A program made the position numbers and the translations under genes. From Glandiceps talaboti (taxonomy: Eukaryota; Hemichordata; Enteropneusta; Spengelidae), in assembly GCF_964340395.1 (NCBI RefSeq), contig NC_135561.1, positions 6,221,018-6,285,017 on the forward strand: a stretch of DNA of 64,000 nucleotides, in the 5' to 3' direction. Every line of letters starts with the position of its first letter. Positions within the stretch are counted from its first letter, which is position 1. Below are positions 13,201 through 24,179 of this stretch, in pieces. Under the pieces are notes generated by a model. It was not told the DNA's origin and did not search any database. It saw nothing but the letters and a program-made list of their open reading frames with translations.

Positions 13201-15193
13201 GAGAAACGAGTCTGACTGCAACTTTCCTTAGTACTGTGAACTACAAAATAGTAGCATTCCTAACACATCACAATATTGAAATCTGAAATCTGGATTTTAT
13301 CATTTTGAGACTAACGAGATGACAATATAAGCTTTGGATACAATGTATCGCAGTTTATAGATAGCACAAGATCAGTAGACTCATTCACACTTACATATTC
13401 ATTCCGTATATCTGCCCCTCCCCCTGCTTACTCACACTTTACATAGGATTCATACCAATTTCAGGTCTCTGCAAATACAAACAGACCAAGAAACCAACAT
13501 GAACTTATTCTACAAGTGACTTTTGCATCATCTCATATTTAAAGTACCTTTTCACAATGTGAATAGTGCAGTACAATGATTACCCATGGTACAGACCTAA
13601 AATGGTACAACACTTTATAATGTCCTCATGTTGTGGGCATATAATCTATTTACCATGTCATATTTACATGCAAACCTATTCTGCCATAGTTACAAGTCCA
13701 GAACACCTGAGGAAAGACTCTTGAAAGTGAATGGAGCAAATGTCGCATGTAGCAAATGTCGCATGTCTTCCAATGTGTCCATTTGATTTTTGCAGGTGTT
13801 TACCAACATGAGACTGGTGAGGCTCTTGGAGGCCATGCTATCAAGATCCTAGGTTGGGGAAATGAAGATGGCAAAGACTATTGGCTTGTGGCAAACTCCT
13901 GGAATGAGGATTGGGGTGATAAGGGTAGGTTGTGTAAATTCAATATCATTTGATTTGGAGAACAGATGCAAATTGAGTCGTTATATAGGCATTTATCAAA
14001 CACTGCTCTCAGTATTGACCAGAGTCATGCTTTTTCTACTCTTGTTCACTTTCTTCAGTTTTCTTGCTTATATCTGTCATGTATCCTCTTTGCTTTTGTA
14101 AATAACTAATTTTGATAAATATAAAACAAAACACATTAACACTGCTTTCACTTCATAGTAAAACCACTAACCTCTTTACATAAATGCTTCACTGATATCC
14201 CCGTGCATTGTTTTCCATTGCATCAGCAAAAATACAAAAGTACAAAAATTGTAATCTGGCTTGCGAGAATGTGCCTTCAGTGAAGGTTTAATTGAAATTA
14301 GATATCTGAAAATCACATTATTGCAGCTAAAGTGGTGAAAACTGCACATTCATTCATTCATTCATTCATTCATTCATTCAGAATCACCTTTTGTCAGTAA
14401 ATATAGTTCTTAGATTTTATTATCAACAAATAAAACTATAGATGCACATGCACAAGCCAAGTTGTACATGTTTAAAGAGAATATACAGTATTTATATTCT
14501 TGCCATTGTGTATCATGACACCATGCATCTACATCAGTAGATTTGTGGTGCTGAAAGTATGAATCAAAATATTTAAAATTGCCATTAATTTAATCACTTT
14601 GTCAAAATCTGACCTTGTGCAGATATATTAAATGTTTTCTTCATTCATCTGGAACTAATTGTGACATGCTGTTTTGTCACAACTCGTCTTTGACGACTCA
14701 TAGTGACAATACCCCTTGTGTCACTGTTGTTTTCCTTGACTGAGCAAAGACACACATTGGGAATGATAAATTGTTTTAAGCCCATTTCATGGCTCTGTTT
14801 GATACAACCACAGAGAAACCAATAGTAAACTGCCCATTTTACACTTTAAAATGTAGACACGTCGGTCCCAATGTTTTGATGTCTGCAAAGTGCCTGTTAG
14901 TTTCATTCTATTCATACATTATTCATACAAAAACTGTATTCATTCAGTCTTGCTATATTATAGTGTAGCATGTGCATTTTCTTACTAGTTTCTGCATGGT
15001 TGTATCAAACAGAGGCAGTGAACTTGAACATGAAATGGGTAGTATGTCAAAATCAATGTAACTACATAGCTAATGGATGATGAATGTAATTTTAATACTT
15101 TTTCATGTCATTACAGGATTCTTTAAGATTCTTCGTGGTGTAGATGAGTGTGGTATTGAGGGTCAAATAGTTGCTGGAAGCCCCAAATTATAA
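8667..15193 (+). CDS. CTSB: cathepsin B (papain-family lysosomal cysteine protease)
   Basis: Seven coding exons: 8667-8789, 9909-10112, 10743-10861, 11187-11416, 12717-12833, 13796-13924, 15117-15193. All junctions keep frame and give 332 aa, close to the usual ~335-340. Residues 1-16 are a signal peptide ([16 protein letters not shown]), followed by the propeptide. The mature enzyme carries the QASCGSCW active-site block with catalytic Cys108, His278 in GGHA and Asn298 in VANSWN. His189-His190 lie in the occluding loop (CDHH), the feature that gives cathepsin B its dipeptidyl-carboxypeptidase activity. The CNGGFP segment and the many paired cysteines are conserved. Catalytic positions fall at the same numbers as in human cathepsin B. 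The product should act in lysosomes in protein turnover. Introns are phase 0, 0, 2, 1, 1, 1; intron 4 contains a MITE-like element (11643-12004). The gene appears intact. Confidence 0.97.
11643..12004 (-). mobile_element. MITE with GGCC-A-rich termini, copy 2 (cathepsin B intron 4)
   Basis: The copy starts GGCAAAAAAA and ends TTTTTGGGGGGCC, flanked by TAA on both sides (11640-11642 and 12005-12007). The left part shares the CTGGTCA...AATACCCTCGCGTCG block with the copy at 60899-61203. It lies wholly within an intron of cathepsin B and leaves the splice sites untouched. Confidence 0.65.
13017..13202. repeat. (CAGT/CAGC)n and (TTG)n microsatellites
   Basis: A short CAGT/CAGC run (13017-13065) and a (TTG)n run (13137-13201) lie in intron 5 of cathepsin B. 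Confidence 0.9.
14349..14381. repeat. (ATTC)n microsatellite
   Basis: About eight ATTC units lie in intron 6 of cathepsin B. Confidence 0.85.
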
Positions 15194-15260
15194 GTATAAA
15201 CACCAAGCAAGGCTGCCGAGACATTTACATCAAGATTATAACAGGACTGGTGGTAGCTAT

Positions 15261-15266
15261 AATAAA
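15261..15266 (+). terminator. polyadenylation signal of cathepsin B
   Basis: AATAAA lies 67 bases after the cathepsin B stop codon. It is the first canonical signal downstream and gives a short 3' UTR. Other AATAAA motifs further on could serve as alternatives. Confidence 0.5.
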
Positions 15267-15299
15267 CAATATTAATCCGGATTACTTCAACTGATGCGA

Positions 15300-17180
15300 G
15301 ATGTTATTGAGTTAATGGCAATGCTGCGCACATCCTTTTATCATTTCACAAGTTAGTCTTGGTTACCAGATTCTCACCCCTGGGGCTTCACTGTGACAAA
15401 AGTCAGGGGAAATTTAATCCAAAGTTTTCTGCACCAGATCTATGTCACAGAGCAGTGAATTCTGGGGAATACTTTATATCCGACATGGCCAGTTAATTAA
15501 CCTGGTTCCTCAGCATTAAGTCTCAAGCAACTGATACATCTTAATTACGAAGAAAGGGCCTCGTAAACCAAAAAATCCTGTGTGACGACTTTGGATTATA
15601 TTTCCTCAGCCTATAGTCTGAGTGGTCTCATAGTAGAGCCCACAGTTGTGGGAGTCTGGGTAATCATGACTACTCACAATTCCAAACATAATGTTGTTTA
15701 AAAAGTCATTGATTTGAATAATACATTAAATTTGCTTTATTATTATTTAATTTCACAAATTCTGAGTGTCTTTCACAGTTTTGTACTATTTGACTATGCA
15801 ATGTCACCTTGTGTATTTTTTTGTTTTCCAAATTGTAAACAAAGGAAAAACGTTTATATCCTATGCATACAATATTGAAACATGTTGCTGTAACACTGTT
15901 TTATTAATTCCAATGTCATGTGAACGGTTTTGTCTGCCGAAACATTACCAGACAAACTGGTGATGTCGTTTTGGAGGTAATATATAAATTCTTGATAACA
16001 TAGGGAAAGAGTGGCAACTCGGAACCAAACTATAGAGAATTTAACTGCGATTTCAGTCACTTGATTAAATGGTACTATTGTTTATGGTTGATTCCATTAT
16101 TCTTTAGGTAGATATCATATATAATGTTGTAAAGATATGTTCCTTGATTTGATATAAAAAAGGGTATGTAAAAGAGCAGATATAGAAATAAATGAAATAC
16201 CCATATTGTTTGATAAGTCAAACTTTTGAATTGATAATTTTCTACATAACACTTATGTTTGTCTTTGAAACCTTGTATTACATTTATTAAAATGAATAAT
16301 TAATATGCATCATATGCTGACCAATTATTATATCATGAAAAGAATACAGAAAATATTGTTGTGTAATAAACAGCCAAAATAAATGTCACATGAGTTTTCA
16401 CTTGTTTAGCACATGCATGTTGTGAGAATGACATGAGAATGTAAATATTGGACAGTCAATAGCACAATTATAGTACAACTACATTGTATTCTATAAATGA
16501 CAGTTTATTTGCACATAAATGTGTATGGCATGTGTGTGTGTGGTCATTACAATGTGAAGTTTCCTTTTTATCATGTTTTCTCTTATCAAAAGTTCACACA
16601 TAACGGTATATACCAGTACATGTAGTAAATCCATATGTGAGAGGTCAATTTAAGAGTGGCTGCAGATGTCAAAAATGCATATAGGAAAACTACAGTTATA
16701 TTCTTTTATGCCATATGTCACGGTCTTTCTTTGAAAGAAACACTCCAAATGATGTGGTCACAGAGAATGCTTGATTCCATTATTCTTTAGGTATTCTTTA
16801 TGAATATATATGTATATAGGTAAGTTACCTCCATTAGTGGGATCAGTGTATGTTTACACTCGCAGCATAATTCGTTAATTTGGGCAAATAGTGAGTTTGT
16901 TTTAGCAAGCTACTAATTCAAAGCTGATAAACTGAGATAAGACAGTGATATCACTGAGGTAAGAAAAAGAAAGAAAAAAACAGTGAGAGGAAACAGTATT
17001 CAAAACTTCTATTTGAAATATACAGAAAATAATATTAGAAATCTGGAAAATCGCGAGAACAAATTTGATTATTTGTCCCTTTCCTTCTATGTTATGAACT
17101 TTTGTTATGGTAATTAGTAGGATAAGCGTTAGCATGTCACTGATATGTGTGAACAACCAAGATAGAAAATGTTTATGTAA
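15300..17180. other. intergenic, cathepsin B to P450 cluster
   Basis: AT-rich sequence with no coding region I recognise. A 23-base string (from TTGATTCCATTATTC to the following TTTAGGTA) occurs twice, near 16089 and 16771. The open frames here are short and lack codon bias or domain motifs. Confidence 0.4.
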
Positions 17181-17263
17181 TAGATACTCGACGAGTTCGG
17201 GAGGGTTATGTGCCAATAAACGAGCGAGTTTTTGGCACATAACCCTACCGAATGAGTTGTCTA
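17181..17263. mobile_element. 83-bp palindromic foldback
   Basis: The perfect inverted repeat GGGTTATGTGCCAA (17203-17216) / TTGGCACATAACCC (17232-17245) surrounds a 15-base loop. Weaker outer arms (TAGATACTCGACGAGTTCGG against CCGAATGAGTTGTCTA) extend it. It is probably a decayed foldback or MITE. It lies 360 bases upstream of the first P450. Confidence 0.5.
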
Positions 17264-17473
17264 TACTATGGCGTGATTGGCTCAAACGGATCTTTTTTTC
17301 AAAATTTTGTGTAATTTGATGCATGCAAATTGAGTGCTGAGCGTAATATAGGTCACACCCCTAAGAAAAAGTGGGTTATGGCCCCATATAACCTCAGACC
17401 ATCCCTCTCTATTGTCTATGCTCAGACTCGGACAGTCTGAGATATATTAAACCAACGGAAATCAAGGCCTCTG

Positions 17474-17504
17474 ATTGGTCAAGTCGATCTAACTGTAGTA
17501 TAAA
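17474..17504 (+). promoter_or_regulatory. CCAAT/TATA promoter of first P450
   Basis: An inverted CCAAT box (ATTGG, 17474-17478) is followed by TATAAA (17499-17504), 120 bases before the ATG at 17624. This predicts initiation near 17530 and a leader of roughly 95 bases. The spacing is typical for a TATA promoter, although the gene downstream is damaged. Confidence 0.5.
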
Positions 17505-18257
17505 TTTTGGTGATCCGCGTCAATGTTCCATCACAAGTTCTCCACCTCCAAAAGATACAGCCAGTAATATGCAAAAAAAGGGTGGCAGGCACCGGGAGTC
17601 GCGCAGATTAGCCTTCAAGGTCCATGAACATGGCTGCAATTTTGCTAGCAACAACCATACTTCTTATAGCATTTCTCATTTCGCGATGGCGTAGACCAAA
17701 CCTGCCCCCAGGACCAACTGGATGGCCTATCCTTGGTTCACTTCCATTCCTAGCTGGCAAACAGATGGATATTACTCTGACTGAGCTTGGTAGGAAGTAT
17801 GGCGATGTCTACAGTATTATGTTCGGAAGCTATCTGGTAGTTGTCCTAAATAGTTATGATGTCATCAAGGAAGCTCTGGTCAAACGAGCAGACTACTTCA
17901 ATGGCCGACCTACGAACACCAAGCGAATGTTTCGTTTGGACAGAGGTAAACATAGTGTCACTTACATATTTTGCTAGTATGAAACTGACGGGAAGGAATA
18001 TGAAATATTTTGCTGATTACAATCTGATGTGGTGAAAGCGGCCAGATGTCTTTATTTCCCTCTATTTCCATTGTTTTGTTTTACTTGTTTTTTTTCGTGT
18101 GTGTGTGTGTGTGGGGGGGGGGGGGGGTTACAATGTGGATATTAATTACATGTATACATTGACAGAAAGATTGGTGTATTGAAGACTTGCAAATTAAGTA
18201 TATTTTATGCCTCTAAAATGGCCTCCTACATTTCATTAGTTCAAAGAATGTGCTCAC

Positions 18258-18383
18258 CGTGGGAGGAGACTCACTGTCCCCACCAATCATCACGGTGCCG
18301 TTTCTGTTGTTGATCAAATCAATATTGGAGGCAAAGACTCTCCGGGCTTCAGCCAAACGTGAGATTTCTCCTCGTGAGCTCGA
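18258..18383 (-). CDS. exon-like coding island, unknown protein
   Basis: Inside intron 1 of the first P450, on the opposite strand, 126 bases read 42 codons without a stop. They have an AG acceptor before and a consensus GTGAGC donor after, both phase 0. The peptide contains RGEISRLAEARRVFASNIDL and then NNRNGTVMIGGDSESPP. Its composition is protein-like and GC-richer than its surroundings. I do not recognise the family. It could be an exon of a nested or dead gene, or a piece of a mobile element. Confidence 0.3.
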
Positions 18384-18939
18384 CTTGAACTACACGTGAG
18401 ACCCTCAAATACATTTTTGGCAAGGGCTATTCATCAATTATAGGATATGTATGTATATCACTGTCAATAACTATATCTTCAAATGAAACGCAAAACATAG
18501 TGATAACCTACACATATACAAATAAATTAGTCAAGACACACATAACCTTTTTTTCAGGTGTGCTTAGAGCATACAACGCTTCATGGAAAGAACATAGACG
18601 TTTTATTTTATCCTCGCTTCGGGATATTGGCATGGGTAAGGCAGTCCTGGAAGACAAGATTATGGATGAAGCTAACCAATTAATGACTATTTTTGATGAT
18701 CATAAAGGACATGCAATGGATCCATCGCTCGGTCTAAGTCTTGCAACGACCAATATCATTTGTTCAATTTCATTTGGAAAGCGTTATACGTACGACGACC
18801 CAACATTCTTAAAATTGAACCAGACTCTTAAGAATTCGTTAACCCAAACGGGAAGCACAGCAGTCGCATCATTTCTACCGTTTCTTACATATATACAATT
18901 AAATAATCATCTCCATATGTTGGTTTCGAACAATGTAGT

Positions 18940-18942
<3 letters not shown>

Positions 18943-18993
<51 letters not shown>

Positions 18994-19020
18994 GTCAGTC
19001 AGTCAGTCAGTCAGTCAGTC
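18943..19020. repeat. (ACAG)n/(CAGT)n microsatellite at deletion junction
   Basis: ACAG repeats pass into CAGT repeats and are followed by CAAGTGTAC. The same ACAG tract plus CAAGTGTACTAC precedes the last exon in the intact neighbour (to about 23915), so the right side of the tract is homologous to that intron. Confidence 0.9.
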
Positions 19021-19564
19021 AAGTGTACCTTCTTAAAGATTTTGATAGGTTTTGAAATCACACGAGTTTATATGCAGATAAAATAGGAAACAAACATACC
19101 TATTTTAGCTTATGACATTTGTATGTTTATGTACTAGGTCCCAGGATGTGCCTAGGATTACAGATGGCTAAGATGGAGTTGTTTCTGTTCTTTACTACCT
19201 TGATGCAGCATTATACGTTCAAATTGCCCAATGGTACGCCACCGCTGACAACAGAACGAGTGAATGGACTAATCTGTTCGCCTAAACCTTACAACGTATG
19301 CATTCTGAAGCGTTGAAGAACATGAGAAGTGTTCAAGAATGATGGAGATGTTTTTGCTGAAATACTCCTTTATTTCATGTTTATTATTAGCCCCAGTGAA
19401 TACACGGCGAAGAGCGGGGGGGGGACTATAGGAATGACCCATGTCTGTCCGTATATCCCTGGTCAACTATATCTATAAATTCATCCTACCATAATCCATA
19501 AAATTGAATACATTCATGTGTCTACACTCATATTACCAAAGTTTTCTATTCAAACCTCGACCAC

Positions 19565-20065
19565 TGACCTTGACCTCTATCATGAAGATCAAATAACAAA
19601 TCGCTCAAAAACTTATGAAGTTTTGTATCTAGGTATACAAATTAAGCATCTGCACCAATGTGATCGCAGTATGCTTTTAAGCTGGACACAAAGTTTTGCC
19701 TTTGACCTTCACCTTCAAGGTCAAATAGCTATTTTTCAATACCTTTTATACCCAGTGACATCATTCAAATGTGTATCCGCACATCAATAGAGGTAAGCTT
19801 AATATTTGACATACTTCTGACCTTAACCTTTATTTTCAAGGTCAAAATTGAATTTGTTCAATAACCCTTAGTTAGAAGTTTTTGTTAACAGGGTTACCAT
19901 TCAACTTATGGGTAGTTGTTTTGAAAAGACACATAATTCATGACCATGTTATTCATTTTCAGTCTTTAGCAATACATTGTACTAGTATAAACGTAGTTCA
20001 AGTGTATACATCCATACTTTTAGAAATGGGTTGCTTTCTTTTTAAAACTGACCTTCGACTGACCT
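19565..20065. promoter_or_regulatory. cluster of TGACCT/AGGTCA half-sites
   Basis: TGACCT occurs at 19565 and 19571 (adjacent, DR0), 19703, 19818, 20049 and 20060. AGGTCA occurs at 19718 and 19839, forming inverted pairs with the preceding TGACCT. These are nuclear-receptor half-sites between two P450 genes. The roughly 115-135-base spacing of similar blocks suggests they sit in a decayed tandem repeat, so a regulatory role is only a possibility. Confidence 0.3.
19979..20045 (+). mobile_element. GGTTCCGATTAC-ended repeat, fragment d
   Basis: About 65 bases (ACTAGTATAAACGTAGTTCA then ACATCCATACTTTTAGAAATGGG) match the segment at 25616-25675 of the larger copy. It is a short fragment only. Confidence 0.4.
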
Positions 20066-20769
20066 TGTCTGACAATGTATTATACTATGAATAGTCTAGT
20101 ATCAATTTTATCTTGTGGTGTATTTTGATTAATCAATATCACTATATGTTATGAGTAGACTTTGCTAAAACGCTGTTATGAACTTGTTAGTGATTTGAAC
20201 GACCATATTTGAGGCATCGATTAACAATACAAGTAGTGTAGGGGGCTGTGTTTTCGAATGCACAAGACTTGTTTTAATCATTGTTAAATAGATGTTCAAT
20301 TATAACAAACATACATTTTGTGTGTGTCCGCAGATTAAAGTAATAGTATGCATTGTGTTCACATTGAGTTTTGTGCATCCACAGATTATGTTTTCGCTGC
20401 TTTCAAATTAAGTTTTGCGTGTCCACAAATTTATTTCGTGGTGGTTCCACGTTGACAGTGTAAGTTTGTACTGTTTAAAATTAAAGTTTGTATATGGAAA
20501 ATAACACTGAATGTTTTGTTGTCGAAATTAAAAGGGCGGCACATTTACGTATACTCAAATAAGAGGAGTAGCCCCTCGGGCTACTACACTGTTCTCTGAC
20601 ACCAATAAGTTAGCTGACCGTATACCCTTGACATTTCCACTTCTAACATGATATATGTATATAGGTGACGTTGGTCACATGTCGTCAGCGAGAGACCCAT
20701 TTTGAGAACATATTTCTATTTCACCTGGGGTTCGATATCATTATGTGTCACAGAGCAATCCTCATTGCA

Positions 20770-21833
20770 ATGCCCAGGTTCGGGGACACTACCTCACTTT
20801 TACTAGCAGCTGTCGTACTTGTTATTTTAATTCTTATCTCGCGACAAAATAGACCAAACCTGCCCCCAGGACCAACTGGATGGCCTATCCTTGGTTCACT
20901 TCCATTCCTAGCTGGAAAACAGATGGATATTACTCTGACTGAGCTTGGTAGGAAGTATGGCGATGTCTACAGTATTATGCTAGGAAGCTATCGGGTGGTT
21001 ATCCTAAATAGTTTTGACGTCATCAAGGAAGCTCTGGTCAAACGAGCTGATTACTTCAATGGCCGACCTATGAACATCAAGCGACCCTTCCCTTTGGACA
21101 AAGGTAAATCAATGTCACTGAAATGTATGCTAACATTAAACATATCGCCAGTCCTACATACAAATCCATGTAATTAATCAAATCTGACCTATTTTCAGGT
21201 GTAGCTAGAGCGTACAATGATTCGTGGAAGGAACACCGACGTTTTGCTTTATCAACCCTTCGGGATTTTGGCATGGGTAAGGCAGTCCTCGAAGACAAGA
21301 TTATGAATGAAGCTAACCAATTAATGACTATTTTTGATAACCTTAAAGGAAACCCTATCAATCCATCACTTGGTGTCAATCTTGTAGCAACCAATGTTGT
21401 TGCATCCGTTTCATTTGGAAAGCGTTATGACTACGACGACCCGACATTTCAAAAGATGAATAAGTTACTTCAGCATTCATTATCTCAGACTGGAAGTTCA
21501 TTGGCAGCAGCATTCCTACCGTTTCTTCGATTCATACCAGGCGTTAATAAAACTCATACATTCATGTCTGATGCAAGGCAACGTTTCCAGGATTTCATAG
21601 GTCCCCTTATCACGGACCATTGGAAAACATTCTGCTCCAAATCTAAACCAAGTGACCTGATGGATTCATATCTGAAGTAGGTCATAATTTATGGAATAGT
21701 ATGTATGTATGTATGTATGTATGTATGTATGTATGTATGTATGTATGTATGTATGTATGTATGCATGCATGTATGTATGTATGTATGTATGTATGTATGT
21801 ATGTATGTATGCATGTATGTGTCTGTCTGTCTG

Positions 21834-21867
<34 letters not shown>

Positions 21868-21911
21868 TGTATATATGTATGTATGTATGTATGTATGTGT
21901 CTGTCTGTCTG

Positions 21912-21945
<34 letters not shown>

Positions 21946-22048
21946 TGTATGTATGTATGTATGCATGTATGTGTCTGTCTGTCTGTATATATGTATGTAT
22001 GTATGTATGTATTTTTGTATGTATGTATGTATGTATGTATGTATATAC

Positions 22049-22106
<58 letters not shown>

Positions 22107-22170
22107 GCATGCATACATATATACATACATACATACATACATACATACATACATACATACATACATACAT

Positions 22171-22221
<51 letters not shown>

Positions 22222-23824
22222 CGTTATGAATATATATATAGTAATCGTACCCATGCCCCACTTACACTTACCCTTTTACACTCAATATTTCCTCGAATCT
22301 GCAGAACGTCTCAATGTCTGAAATTCCATATAAAATAAAAAAGACATCGGAGTATACAGGAGATAGTAAATAGAGGCGTTATTTAAACAATATTATTGTC
22401 ATTCGATTCAAAAAGAAATTTAAAATCATTTCCTGACACTCTAAAAACTGTAAAAATAATAACATTTTTGCTGTTGAAATATATTTTGAATACCATCATA
22501 AAGCTGCCCCCCCCCCACCTAATACTTAGAGTTTGTAAATATGATCACCTACACAGATGTATTCAAGAGTCATTTGACGGCACAAACTTACTTCAAACAC
22601 ATATGCAGTAGTGTAGTCTGTTTTTCAACAAATGCTACCCCCAGCCTCCCCTGCAGTAGTGTAATATGTCCTTCTTATGCCGGGGATACCTAAGAGCCTT
22701 TTTGATTTCTTCTAAAGGGAAATGACGTCACGAAAACAAAATGGCATTGAAACAACCATGGATGAAGAAACCTTGATGATTCTCATTTTTGAATTGTTTG
22801 TTGCCGGTGCCGATACTACTGCATCTACTCTGAACTGGGCAATTCTCTACATGGCCATAAATCCTCGAATTCAACAAAACGTACAGAGAGAAATCGATGG
22901 AGTTCTTGGACGTGAAACTCCTCCAAGTATGGCTGACAGAAAGCGACTACCATACACCGAAGCCACCATCTATGAAGTCCATCGTTTAAGCTCTGTTGTA
23001 CCACTCTCCCTAGCACATGCAACTACAGCCGACGTGTCTCTGCGTGGTTACTGTATTCCAAAGGGCACCTACATCATACCAAATCTTTGGGCAGTCCACA
23101 ACGACCCTAAACTTTGGCCAGAACCAGAGGTATTTAAGCCAGAGAGGTTTATTGGAGAGGATGGCAGTGTTATGGAGAAGCAGGAGTTAATACCATTTGG
23201 CATAGGCAAGTTTAAGTTTGTGTTTATATACATGATTTATATATCGTGTCTACTGTATGAGTGACAGATCAGTTTACTTTCATAATATATTTGGAATAAG
23301 ATTATTCTTCTCGGAAGATTATTGATTCCTATCTCTTGTGAGGTGTTCATTCATGCTATTTTTATTTTTTTTGGTGACATGTATATGTTGAGTATTTATC
23401 TTCTAGAAAAGAAATTAAATGTAGCCAACAGGATAAAAACAACCCAATACTTACATTTTATATACCGAGACAAATTGAATGATGGCAAAAGAAGGCATAA
23501 ACGATACTTTCCAATTGCAGTCAGATTGCTATTAACGTAACCGTTCATAATAGTGTAGGACTTTTAATATATAGATAGGTAGAGAAGACATACATACATA
23601 GTACATACATACATACATACATACATACATACATACATACATACATACATACATACATACATACATACATGCATGCATGCATGCATGCATGCATACACAC
23701 ACACACACATACATACATACATACATACATACATACATACATACATACATACATACATACATACATACAGAGACATACATACATACATACATACATACAT
23801 ACATACATACATACATACATACAT

Positions 23825-23877
<53 letters not shown>

Positions 23878-24173
23878 TAGACAGACAGACAGACAGACAT
23901 ACAGACAAGTGTACTACTGTATAGCGTTTGGCATGTTCATAAAGACAATAAACATAGCTATTGATGCTAATAACATTTGTACATTATCAACTAGGTCCCA
24001 GGATATGCCTAGGATTACAGATGGCTAAGATGGAGTTGTTTATCTTTTTTACTACCTTGATGCAGCATTATACGTTCACATTGCCGAATGGTACGCCACC
24101 GCCGTCAACAGAACGTGTCAATGGACTTGTATGTAAGCCCAAACCTTACAAAGTATGCATTCTAAGGCGTTGA
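20770..24173 (+). CDS. cytochrome P450, CYP2 clan, complete
   Basis: Four coding exons: 20770-21103, 21199-21676, 22718-23205, 23995-24173. They join in frame to 492 aa, normal for microsomal P450s. Order of features: N-terminal membrane anchor (residues ~8-24), proline hinge PNLPPGPTGWP, KYGDVYS, the WKEHRRF C-helix motif, I-helix AGADTT (300-305), ExxR as EVHR (357-360), PERF, and the heme loop FGIGPRICLG with the ligand Cys438. It is therefore an ER-anchored heme monooxygenase; the substrate cannot be read from sequence, but CYP2-clan enzymes oxidise xenobiotics, steroids and fatty acids. Intron 3 starts with GC (AG|GCAAGT at 23206) and splits the heme loop. Introns 2 and 3 carry huge tetranucleotide repeats. 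The start at 20770 aligns the anchor with the neighbour's; an in-frame ATG upstream (20746) is possible. A TATATGTATATAG at 20652 may be the TATA region. Confidence 0.95.
21698..22220. repeat. 522-bp composite microsatellite in P450 intron 2
   Basis: (TATG)n interspersed with short TCTG runs leads into (TA)n, then (ATAC)n and (AGAC)n. The right part is the reverse complement of the left, so the tract is an imperfect giant palindrome. Long frames across it on both strands are repeat artefacts. Confidence 0.95.
23588..23902. repeat. (ATAC)n/(ACAG)n microsatellite in P450 intron 3
   Basis: ATAC repeats with ATGC and CACA interruptions are followed by ACAG repeats, ending 93 bases before the last P450 exon. 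Homologous to the tract at 18943-19020. Confidence 0.95.
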
Positions 24174-24179
24174 GGAATG

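Larger units (their letters stand above)
17624..19316 (+). pseudogene. CYP2-type cytochrome P450, internally deleted copy
   Basis: Exon 1 (17624-17945) encodes the membrane anchor, the PNLPPGPTGWP hinge and the start of the fold. Exon 2 starts at 18558 and follows its neighbour (20770-24173) until about FLPFLTYI, then diverges and stops at 18946. Next comes a (ACAG)n/(CAGT)n tract (18943-19020), and then the last exon (19138-19316) with GPRMCLG and the normal C-terminus. The end of exon 2 and the whole exon with the I-helix oxygen-binding motif, ExxR, PERF and the first half of the heme loop are absent, so no functional P450 can result. Exon 1 shares about 135 bases with a single mismatch with the neighbour. 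A misassembly across the microsatellite remains possible, in which case the gene could be whole in the animal. Confidence 0.8.
19320..20640. other. spacer between the two P450s
   Basis: Apart from the half-site cluster and repeat fragment d, it holds AT-rich sequence and a short hairpin (AGTAGCCCCTCGGGCTACT near 20571). No gene was seen. Confidence 0.4.

Noticed and set aside
20568-20592. Hairpin AGTAGCCCCTCGGGCTACT as a transposon end
   Set aside because: No partner terminus was found within a few kilobases.
21701-22338. Long open frames (up to ~209 codons) on both strands
   Set aside because: They are translations of TATG/ATAC/ACAG microsatellites (repeating Met-Tyr-Val-Cys or Ile-His-Thr-Tyr); the region is a P450 intron.
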